Shown in pieces: positions 38,356 to 64,000 of a stretch of 64,000 bases of DNA. The translations under genes and the position numbers were made by a program. Positions within the stretch are counted from its first letter, which is position 1; every line of letters starts with the position of its first letter. The notes beneath the pieces were generated by a model, which was not told where the DNA came from, searched no databases, and saw only the letters and a program-made list of their open reading frames with translations. The DNA is from Anniella stebbinsi (taxonomy: Eukaryota; Chordata; Lepidosauria; Squamata; Anniellidae): assembly GCA_029215795.1 (NCBI GenBank), contig JARDYH010000002.1:367379570-367443569 (forward strand). Direction: 5' to 3'.

Positions 38356-38500
38356 ACAGCGAGGGGAGAGGGCGCGAAGCCTTGCGGGTGAGGGGCGGCG
38401 GCGGCGGCGGCGGCAGCAGCGGGGGCGGGCTCCGTCCCCCTCCTCACCTGAAGCGGGGCGAGTCCTTGAGGCACTCCTCGAAGTCCAGGGCCACCTTCAT
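5824..38500 (-). CDS. ACAP2: ACAP2 gene, first ten coding exons (3' part outside window)
   Basis: ACAP2 is a GTPase-activating protein for Arf6. It acts at the plasma membrane and endosomes, where its BAR domain senses curvature and its PH domain binds phosphoinositides. The ten exons total 857 nt and give residues 1-285 in one uninterrupted frame: exon 1 38,448-38,500, then 26,136-26,193, 23,671-23,790, 23,047-23,100, 19,940-19,998, 18,563-18,746, 17,309-17,353, 10,109-10,204, 9,005-9,079 and 5,824-5,936. All internal boundaries are GT-AG. The peptide matches ACAP2 rather than ACAP1 or ACAP3, for example in [20 protein letters not shown] and in [11 protein letters not shown] before the PH domain. 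The rest of the PH domain, the zinc-finger ArfGAP domain and the ankyrin repeats are not in the window. I saw no exon 11 between 1 and 5,823. The span from exon 1 to exon 10 is only about 33 kb, much shorter than in human. Confidence 0.96.
6250..7795 (+). mobile_element. L2-like LINE remnants
   Basis: Two plus-strand pieces are present. The one at 6,250-6,480 matches the conserved L2 3' coding end ([13 protein letters not shown], here ggattactgcaatgcgctcc). The one at 6,490-7,795 runs from degraded reverse transcriptase to the 3' end, with [12 protein letters not shown] and [13 protein letters not shown] stretches and a final tail with AT-rich sequence. Many stops and frameshifts are present. 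Confidence 0.75.
7796..9004. other. ACAP2 intron 9 remainder
   Basis: No exon or repeat family is recognised here. There is a G run at about 7,939-7,949 and a G run at about 8,959-8,972 next to exon 9. The sequence is GC-rich and unremarkable. Confidence 0.5.
9005..9079 (-). CDS. ACAP2: ACAP2 coding exon 9
   Basis: This 75-nt exon encodes [19 protein letters not shown] followed by STIQQK, the end of the BAR domain. It has a gtacc donor and a ttacag acceptor. Human has LDRLVVDAAKEKREMEQKHS. Confidence 0.95.
9080..10108. other. ACAP2 intron 8
   Basis: The intron is about 1 kb of GC-rich sequence with a CCCA/CACC tandem run at about 9,184-9,208, a TCC/CCT-rich tract with a C run at about 10,035-10,068, and no recognised mobile element. 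Confidence 0.6.
10109..10204 (-). CDS. ACAP2: ACAP2 coding exon 8
   Basis: The exon is 96 nt (32 codons) with phase 0 on both sides. It encodes the BAR segment beginning [19 protein letters not shown] and ending [10 protein letters not shown]. It has a gtaat donor and a gccag acceptor. Intron 7, on its 5' side, carries the long CR1 element. Confidence 0.95.
10880..11100 (-). mobile_element. Eroded tRNA-derived SINE
   Basis: Phrases typical of a tRNA-headed reptile SINE read in reverse: tcctcacaaccaccttatg, then gcgagtgactggcccaagac and tatccactaagccaccctgg, the last being the RNA polymerase III head. The B-box region is damaged by a G-run. Confidence 0.6.
13411..14153 (+). mobile_element. 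LTR-like insertion inside the CR1 copy
   Basis: The CR1 frame is interrupted after FFDE at about 13,407 and resumes at about 14,152, so about 740 bp is inserted. The insert has TATATAAG at 13,751-13,758 and AATAAA at 13,822-13,827, spaced as in the R region of an LTR. An earlier AATAAA lies at 13,532-13,537. U3 holds a short direct repeat (catcattc.tatgtg, twice). Near the 3' end are two imperfect hairpins (about 14,044-14,074 and 14,094-14,118). I could not identify matching target duplications, so the exact ends and the family are uncertain. Confidence 0.6.
14165..15109 (+). pseudogene. CR1 ORF2 reverse transcriptase, C-terminal half
   Basis: This is a 314-codon open frame, part of the CR1 copy above. 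It contains RT motif A (YLDFSKAFD), the [16 protein letters not shown] box, where most CR1 copies have GS instead of CS, the catalytic FADD, and the conserved C-terminal [17 protein letters not shown] and [16 protein letters not shown]. Without the rest of ORF2 it cannot retrotranspose. It is not a host gene. Confidence 0.92.
15336..15569. other. Intron sequence with C18 run
   Basis: This is a short unclassified stretch next to the CR1 3' end. It contains a run of about 18 C at 15,537-15,554. Confidence 0.5.
15570..16595 (+). mobile_element. L3-like (CR1-group) LINE 3' part
   Basis: Degenerate reverse-transcriptase end on the plus strand: [12 protein letters not shown] at about 15,630, [19 protein letters not shown] and LGLFSLEQR at about 16,040-16,150. 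The family's 3' terminal sequence with ttgctcttatgatgttct ends at about 16,592. Several stops are present. A CTG triplet run (about 15,870-15,890) lies inside. Confidence 0.75.
16640..16850 (+). mobile_element. tRNA-derived SINE
   Basis: The element has a polymerase III B-box (ggttcaaatctcc), then the standard reptile SINE body: agccagtcacagacactcag, cctaacctacttcacacggt, tgttgtgaggataaatgga, and an ending like ggtgggatacgaatg. Confidence 0.8.
17309..17353 (-). CDS. ACAP2: ACAP2 coding exon 7
   Basis: This 45-nt exon encodes [15 protein letters not shown], identical to human ACAP2 as far as I recall it. It has a gtaag donor and a ctag acceptor. It is too short to stand out as an open frame and was found by following the expected protein. 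Confidence 0.94.
17354..18562. other. ACAP2 intron 6
   Basis: The intron is GC-rich with a CA-rich run at 18,485-18,503. No mobile element is recognised. Confidence 0.5.
18563..18746 (-). CDS. ACAP2: ACAP2 coding exon 6
   Basis: This 184-nt exon encodes 61 residues starting [20 protein letters not shown] and ending [12 protein letters not shown], the middle of the BAR domain. It has a ctctag acceptor and a CAG|gtgaac donor. The open frame runs a short way past the donor into the intron, but that stretch has no similarity to ACAP proteins and the human exon ends at the same point. Confidence 0.95.
18747..19939. other. ACAP2 intron 5
   Basis: I recognise only an L2-like plus-strand tail (about 19,430-19,500, cttcggctactgggtggtat) and a short L3-like 3' scrap (about 19,740-19,800, ccatgttccccagcaactgg). 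Confidence 0.6.
19940..19998 (-). CDS. ACAP2: ACAP2 coding exon 5
   Basis: This 59-nt exon encodes [19 protein letters not shown] plus two bases of the next codon. It has a gtaagt donor and a tttcag acceptor. Human ACAP2 has QNFVKE where this has QMFVKE. Confidence 0.95.
20074..20098. repeat. (AGC)n triplet repeat
   Basis: About eight AGC triplets lie near exon 5 in ACAP2 intron 4. The run is non-coding on the gene strand. Confidence 0.85.
20950..21030 (-). mobile_element. L2-like LINE 3' tail
   Basis: The sequence tataccgccccacagccgaa followed by gctctctgggcagtttacat is the reverse complement of the common L2-like 3' end found many times in this window. Confidence 0.75.
21240..21660 (+). 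mobile_element. L2-like LINE 3' end with (GAT)n tail
   Basis: A degraded C-terminal coding end is followed by AT-rich 3' UTR, gctgccttgaggcccagcat, gtgggatataaataaag and a run of ten GAT/TGA triplets at 21,626-21,655. Confidence 0.7.
21790..22210 (-). mobile_element. L2-like LINE 3' fragment
   Basis: On the minus strand it reads [19 protein letters not shown], a hallmark of the L2 ORF2 C-terminus, then the AT-rich 3' region. Confidence 0.75.
22211..23046. other. ACAP2 intron 4, unclassified part
   Basis: There is a GGC triplet run at about 22,434-22,450. No recognised exon or repeat family is present. Confidence 0.5.
23047..23100 (-). CDS. ACAP2: ACAP2 coding exon 4
   Basis: This 54-nt exon has phase 0 on both sides and encodes [18 protein letters not shown]. 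It has a gtaagt donor and a ttacag acceptor. It continues the BAR helix bundle. Confidence 0.95.
23671..23790 (-). CDS. ACAP2: ACAP2 coding exon 3
   Basis: The exon is 120 nt (40 codons) with phase 0 on both sides, a gtaagt donor and a ctttcag acceptor. It encodes the BAR segment that begins [20 protein letters not shown] and ends [15 protein letters not shown]. It is nearly identical to human ACAP2 and clearly different from ACAP3, so it is the strongest exon for the paralogue call. Confidence 0.96.
24470..24690 (+). mobile_element. tRNA-derived SINE
   Basis: The head reads ctttgcatgcagaaggtccc, then gagttcgatccc (B-box), then actcctgcctgaaaccctgg. This is the order of a common squamate SINE. 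The 3' part, with ctcagacggatgagg, is degraded. Confidence 0.75.
24960..25090. mobile_element. Palindromic MITE-like element
   Basis: The arms tcacacatatgggctc and gagcccatgtgtgtga flank a 12-base loop, preceded by aactggagttcttcgagtgg. It would fold into a strong hairpin. Short elements with an ...AACTGG.GTTCTTCGAG start are familiar from reptile genomes. The family name is not known to me. Confidence 0.5.
25480..26090 (+). mobile_element. LINE 3' end of uncertain clade
   Basis: A plus-strand frame (25,620-25,865 and flanks) encodes [20 protein letters not shown], then [19 protein letters not shown], a CxC...H...C arrangement found at the C-terminus of several non-LTR reverse-transcriptase proteins. 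The 3' end is tcaataaagattgattgatt. It is not CR1, L2 or L1. Confidence 0.55.
26136..26193 (-). CDS. ACAP2: ACAP2 coding exon 2
   Basis: This 58-nt exon encodes [19 protein letters not shown], the first BAR-domain helix, and directly continues exon 1 (junction codon AG|G = Arg). It has a gtgag donor and a ttgtag acceptor. Intron 1, to exon 1, is about 12.2 kb. Confidence 0.95.
26194..28229. other. ACAP2 intron 1, unclassified part
   Basis: A G20 run lies at 26,337-26,356. The rest reads as unique intron without exons or familiar repeats. Confidence 0.5.
28230..29290 (-). mobile_element. L2-like LINE 3' third
   Basis: On the minus strand, from 29,290 downward: [20 protein letters not shown] with the catalytic YADD, then a stop, then [44 protein letters not shown], then [20 protein letters not shown] sequence and the 3' tail. 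Stops break the frame. Confidence 0.85.
29291..31220. other. ACAP2 intron 1, unclassified part
   Basis: No exon or known mobile element is recognised in this stretch. A G10 run lies at about 30,831-30,841. Frames on both strands are short and lack family likeness. Confidence 0.5.
31228..31825 (-). mobile_element. L3-like LINE 3' fragment
   Basis: The plus strand begins aacatcagaagagccctgat and gctggatcagaccaaggggc, the reverse complement of this family's 3' terminus. Then come catcactacatcttatggta and tccaagctgaacaatcccaa, the reverse of the [11 protein letters not shown] coding end. Confidence 0.8.
31830..32100 (+). mobile_element. L2-like LINE 3' tail
   Basis: The tail reads ggtggccaggtcaagacttt to ccgcccagagagcttcggct and atggggcggtatacaaatgt, ending in TAAA repeats. 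It joins an L3-like fragment on its left and another on its right, so it was probably inserted into, or recombined with, them. Confidence 0.8.
32110..33180 (-). mobile_element. L3-like LINE fragment
   Basis: It repeats the 3' family sequence of 31,228-31,825 and extends further into the reverse transcriptase. [24 protein letters not shown] peptide and [13 protein letters not shown] stretches occur near 32,650-32,800. Multiple stops are present. Confidence 0.75.
33425..33865 (-). mobile_element. CR1 LINE 3' fragment
   Basis: The plus strand starts with the reversed CR1 terminal repeat (atcatagaatcatagaacgg) and then tagagttggaaggggcctct. On the minus strand 33,591-33,812 encodes [19 protein letters not shown] and [10 protein letters not shown], the CR1 C-terminus. 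Confidence 0.9.
33866..35000. other. ACAP2 intron 1, unclassified part
   Basis: No exon is recognised. Neither 33,181-33,424 nor 33,866-34,330 matches a repeat family I can name. They may be the two halves of an older element split by the CR1 insertion. Confidence 0.4.
35001..35230 (-). mobile_element. L3-like LINE internal fragment
   Basis: The minus strand encodes [20 protein letters not shown], the reverse-transcriptase fingers region. The same stretch recurs at 51,040-51,120. Confidence 0.65.
35231..37030. other. ACAP2 intron 1, unclassified part
   Basis: This is AT-richer intron without recognised exons or repeats, apart from an A run at about 35,705-35,717. Confidence 0.45.
37036..37865 (+). 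mobile_element. L2-like LINE 3' part
   Basis: A long open frame on the plus strand encodes [34 protein letters not shown] and [19 protein letters not shown], then [20 protein letters not shown], the usual L2 C-terminal blocks. It lies about 100 bp left of the CpG island and is not part of ACAP2. Confidence 0.88.
38321..38357. repeat. (GGC)n triplet repeat beside ACAP2 exon 1
   Basis: A run of about twelve GGC triplets lies just inside intron 1. A second, interrupted run follows at about 38,395-38,416, and another at about 38,591-38,620 in the 5' UTR or promoter. Confidence 0.85.
38448..38500 (-). CDS. ACAP2: ACAP2 coding exon 1 (start codon)
   Basis: The exon encodes [18 protein letters not shown] and ends after two bases of the next codon, followed by a gtgag donor. 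The human protein starts [18 protein letters not shown], which fixes the start codon at 38,498-38,500. The start context has A at -3. This is the N-terminal end of the BAR domain. It lies inside the CpG island, and the 5' UTR continues upward from 38,501. Confidence 0.95.
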
Positions 38501-38860
38501 CCTGCCGCCGCCGCCGGCCTTCCTCCGCTCTCCTCCTCTTCCTCCTTCCTGGCTCAGCTGATGTCCGGGAGGGCGGGGCCTTCGCGAGAGGGGCGGGGCT
38601 GGCGGCGGCGGCGGCGGCGCCGCTCTCCGTTCCTCAGCCCGCTCGCCCGCCACCCAATGAGGAAAGGGCGCGCCTGGGACGGGCCAATCCTCGCCGGACA
38701 TTGGCTTGACTTCCGCATGCCGCCCTCGCAGGGTCTTGAGGAGCATTTCCTCGCGCCAATAGGGCGGTAGACTCCGAGGCGGGCTGGACCAACCCTGGAG
38801 CGACCCGCAGCCCATGACGCAGGCAGCCCGGGGAGTGGAGGAGGAGGAGGGGGAGCGCGC

Positions 38861-38873
38861 GTTGCTTGGCAAC
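38861..38873. promoter_or_regulatory. Palindromic X-box (RFX / EF-C type site)
   Basis: GTTGCTTGGCAAC is a perfect fit to the palindromic RFX1/EF-C consensus GTTGCYNGGCAAC. It lies about 360 bp upstream of the ACAP2 start codon, on the side facing the plus-strand frame at 39,293. RFX sites of this kind are common in promoters of ciliary genes. Which of the two directions it serves is not known. Confidence 0.6.
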
Positions 38874-39292
38874 CGGGAGGCGGCTGCGTCCTGGAGGGCT
38901 GCGCTGCTGCTGCTGCTGCTGCTGCCGCCGCCGCCTTCGGCCCCTGCTCAGGCGGCGGCGGCGGCGGCGGCGTGGGGGGCTCAGTTGCCGCTCTCCAAGT
39001 GCGCGGGCCTGCAACCCCCCTCCCCGCCCCATGGGCTGTGCCGCCGTGGGGGCCGATAGAGGCGGAGGGGGGCTGCTTGACCCGGGCGACCCCCTCCCCT
39101 CTCCTCCCCTGCGGAGGGTCGCCTTGCCTGGGCCAGCAGCGCCCCTTGGGCCCGTGGAGCCCCGGCCTGGCCGGCCCTGGGTCGTGTGGGGCTGGCGCCT
39201 GGTCCCGTGTCCCGAGGCCGCCCCGGCCGCCAGCTTCGGGGGGAGCGGCTGCATCCAGCCACAGCCGACTGGGGGGCGGCCTTGTGCCTTGC

Positions 39293-39725
39293 AGGCTCGG
39301 ACCCCGATTCAGACGACGCCCCTTCGGAGGCTGAATCCGCCTTCCCCGCTCTCGTTGGAAACCAGTTTAGCGCCTTTGCAGTTACGGAATTCGGCGGGAT
39401 TTGCAACCGCCTCGTCTCAGCGGACAGATCGGTGCAGACAGAGGCGCTTCTTGCGGATCACGTTTTTGTTTATGGGCAGAATTTAGTGAAACCTGCAGGC
39501 CTCGTGGCCCCTTCGGAGGAGACCCAGACCTGCCGAGTTTCAGATGAACAGGCGCAGGAGGAGGATGTGTGCGAAAGCGGCCTAGAGTTGGGGAGTTTCC
39601 GAAAACAATGTATTCCCCCCCCCCCCGTATTGTTTATGGGAAATCGATACGACACGCAACATTTAGCTGGCCCTGGCTACAAAAACTGCGAAGTTTCTGG
39701 ATACGTCCAACAGTTTTTGTGGTAG
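39293..39725 (+). CDS. Unrecognised plus-strand reading frame, divergent from ACAP2
   Basis: An open frame of about 144 codons runs from a good splice-acceptor-like site (cttgtgccttgcag, ending 39,292) to a TAG at 39,723-39,725. The peptide is of mixed, non-repetitive composition and acidic, with pieces such as DSDDAPSEAESAFPALVG, RSVQTEALLADHVFVYGQ and EETQTCRVSDEQAQEED. It does not look like chance GC-rich translation. The frame stays open further upstream but has no convincing ATG, so translation would need an upstream exon. I saw no strong donor in the island to provide one. I do not recognise the protein. A C-run at about 39,607-39,617 lies inside the frame and its exact length would decide whether the end of the frame is real. 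It could be a first or second exon of a divergent gene, a decayed copy of one, or non-coding. Confidence 0.3.
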
Positions 39726-40079
39726 TCTCCAAATTGCGAAGGAAGAGATTCATTTTCCCCTTCCTTCCTTTTTGGCAGTTTATGTCAAAATGTCATATAA
39801 GTCATAGCAATGCCGGCAAGCAGAAACCCTACAACGTTTTAGGATAGGGCTAGGAGGTAACAATGAAAAATAGTCACAAGGTGTATTCCTGAGAGGCATT
39901 TTTTCAGAGGTCCCTGTAGGCCATAGTCTTAAGTTTAACATCTGAAGGCCCAAATATAAAGGGCACATGGCTGAAACATGTTGGGCTACATTAAATAATA
40001 AAACTCTTGTTTGTACATCTTGAGGCTCCATCTCTCCTTTTCATCAGGTGAATTTGGATGTTCTCCAGTTCTATCTAAC
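39726..40079. other. Intergenic stretch between ACAP2 and PPP1R2
   Basis: AT-normal sequence follows the divergent frame. An acceptor-like ccttccttcctttttggcag ends at 39,778. Nothing else is recognised. Confidence 0.4.
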
Positions 40080-40560
40080 CTCAGCTCATCTTGTTAGAGG
40101 AGCAGGACCTATTTCAATCGGGCTTTCGGCCTGGTTTGGGGGTGGAAGCTGCCTCGGTTACCCCATGGGATGAGCTTTGCCAGGAGGAAGCCAGGTGGAG
40201 TGTGCCCGTTGGTTCTCCTAGACTGCCCAGGAGCTTTTGATCCCATTAACCATGGTGTCCATCTGGGCAGGCTGCCTGGATCAGGAGCTGGAGGCACGTT
40301 CTTTTTTTAACAGTAGTTCTAGAATTCAACCTCCATGGCTGTTTCCAGGTGGTGATGCAGGGAGAGACTCCAGTTCCGCTCTGTGGAGACTGTTGTGACA
40401 TCCCTCAGGCCTCTATTTGGTCCCCTGTGCTTTTAACATGACATGAGATTTGCTGGGAGGGGTTGTTTTTGGAGACACACCATCTGTATCCCTCCAAATT
40501 GCTAATGAATCTTCAGAAGTTTTCAGCTTCGGAGGAGCCTCGCTTCAATTCAGGCATCTC
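40080..40560 (+). mobile_element. L2-like LINE internal fragment
   Basis: Plus-strand frames resemble the L2 reverse-transcriptase start: FQSGFRPGLGVEAAS, then a stretch like LLVLLDLSAAFDPINHGVHLG, then LCGDCCDIPQASIWSPVLL. The piece is heavily decayed. Confidence 0.6.
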
Positions 40561-40764
40561 CCAAATCTGTGATACGTCTCCATATTTGGCCAAATCAGAC
40601 ACGTGCCCCTAGTATCGTAGTAGCGCTTGATAAACTCTCCAGGTTGGCCATTTTGATTCAAAGTTAATCCCTATCAAACTTTTTGCTGAGTAAACTGTCT
40701 CAACTGTAAACAGCATTAGCCCTGGTTTCACCAAGAGCCTCTCAGTAAAATGTTAAAACGAAAA

Positions 40765-63149
<22,385 letters not shown>

Positions 63150-63286
63150 CTGAAAGGGCAGGAAGACAGAGAAACAGGTGAGACATGTTCATTCTTGTAT
63201 CCCAAAGACCAGCTTTTTTTTCTTCTTAGAGAGCAGGGGCAACCAACCCTTTCCATTTTGTTGATAGTGTGGAAGAACCTAGATTG

Positions 63287-63852
63287 TGAGCCTAACCTGT
63301 TCTTATAAGCAGCTATAGGACAGTAAGGCAGACTGTGAGCTTGACCTTTAGAAAGGTCAGGACAGAGAGGACTATTAGCTGTATTTTAAATGCTTACACA
63401 CCATGACTCTGCATTAGACGTTTGCTAGTTTATGCCCGTTTACTCTCTTGAGACCCCACCCGGCCATAGCCATATGCAAAGGAGTGATAAGAAGTTGTAT
63501 AAGTAGCTTTTGCCCTGTATGAATAACAACACCAACATGTTGCATTAGACTGTATTGGATTGGAGAATTCAAATGCATGTATGCTGTGATTGGTTGTATA
63601 TTTCAAATCCAAATGTAATGATTGGTACCCTTTCTGGTGCCATGTGGTGATTGATGCTTTTTTGCAGCCACCACAACCCTATAAAAGTGTGAACCTTTGA
63701 CCAAGTGGCAGTCTCATTTTGGACTCGCTCTTGAGTGTAGACTCCTTGCAATTGCTCACAATAAACTTTCTCTTATAGAAGGAGACTGTGCCGTGAGATT
63801 CCTTGACCCCCACTGAAAGATCCTAAAAGGAAGGAACAGAAGTTCCTCAACA
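63287..63852 (+). mobile_element. Solo LTR of an endogenous retrovirus
   Basis: The element starts TGAGCC and ends CAACA and is flanked by identical ATTG (63,283-63,286 and 63,853-63,856), the 4-bp target duplication typical of gammaretroviruses. TATAAAAG lies at about 63,681 and AATAAA at about 63,762, so U3, R and U5 are all present in the plus orientation. No primer-binding site or viral gene follows, so it is a solo LTR. It sits in PPP1R2 intron 1, opposite to the gene. The U3 start contains a near-repeat (tgtgagcctaacctgt and tgtgagcttgaccttt). Confidence 0.8.
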
Positions 63853-63864
63853 ATTGAGAGTATG

Positions 63865-64000
63865 TGGAGTGGGCAGACCCCATGGTCAAGCCCCTGTTCA
63901 GCCATGAAACTCGCTGGGTAATCCTGGGCAAGCCACTCACTCTGCCTAACGATTCCATCACATGTCTATTTTTCTTAATATAAAATGATATTAACCCCAC
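63865..64000 (+). mobile_element. tRNA-derived SINE, cut by the window edge
   Basis: The sequence ccctgttcagccatgaaact and cctgggcaagccactcactc, then ctgcctaacgattccatcac, is the body of the same SINE type as 16,640-16,850. The head is damaged and the 3' end lies outside. Confidence 0.7.

Larger units (their letters stand above)
37950..39480. promoter_or_regulatory. CpG-island promoter of ACAP2, probably bidirectional
   Basis: This is a very GC- and CpG-rich block around ACAP2 exon 1, with GGC-type triplet runs. Upstream of the ACAP2 start it holds CCAAT boxes at 38,654-38,658, 38,684-38,688 and 38,756-38,760, one in the other orientation at 38,700-38,704, an ETS-like ACTTCCG at about 38,710, and a palindromic X-box at 38,861-38,873. 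There is no TATA box, as expected for a housekeeping gene. The island extends about 1 kb beyond the ACAP2 start in the plus direction, which fits divergent transcription. Its limits are estimated by eye. Confidence 0.85.

Noticed and set aside
37860..39486. Several long frames on both strands of the CpG island, rich in Arg, Pro, Ala, Gly
   Set aside because: GC-rich DNA lacks stops by chance. These frames are low-complexity, overlap one another and show no domain. Only the mixed-composition frame at 39,293-39,725 was kept as a candidate.

Overview
This is vertebrate nuclear DNA, most likely from a squamate reptile and probably a lizard. Two host genes, both on the minus strand, have short exons with GT-AG boundaries separated by repeat-filled introns. 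The repeats are CR1, L2-like, L1 and L3-like LINEs, tRNA-derived SINEs, short palindromic DNA elements and LTRs. That mixture, and several SINE and palindrome sequences, resemble those of lizard genomes. The species call is an inference.

Gene 1 (minus, 5,824-38,500) is ACAP2, an ArfGAP with BAR, PH and ankyrin domains. Ten consecutive coding exons can be placed to the base and keep frame throughout. They encode the first 285 residues: the BAR domain and the start of the PH domain. The rest of the gene lies to the left of the window. The first exon sits in a CpG island (about 37,950-39,480) with CCAAT boxes, an ETS-like site and a palindromic RFX X-box. On the far side of the island an unrecognised plus-strand reading frame suggests a divergent transcript.

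Gene 2 (minus, about 40,765-63,149) is PPP1R2, protein phosphatase inhibitor-2. Exons 2 to 5 are secure and carry the PP1-binding segment, the phosphorylated Thr-Pro site and the HYNE helix. A candidate last exon at 44,873-44,940 and a polyadenylation signal at 40,787-40,792 would complete the 3' end. Exon 1 lies to the right of the window. ACAP2 next to PPP1R2 in the same orientation matches the human 3q29 order, but here the distances are far shorter.

The remainder is intronic or intergenic. The main repeats are two CR1 copies in opposite orientation (1-1,285 and 11,320-15,335, the second split by an LTR-like insertion), many L2-like and L3-like fragments, and an L1 remnant at 52,990-56,560. 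The L1 is split by a 1.17-kb inverted-repeat transposon with a GC-rich cargo. A solo LTR with 4-bp target duplications lies at 63,287-63,852.

I found no sign of a new multi-gene system. The observations most worth following are the divergent frame at the ACAP2 promoter, an unrecognised 175-codon frame inside a PPP1R2 intron, the GC-rich transposon, and the inverted CR1 pair flanking ACAP2 exons 8-10.
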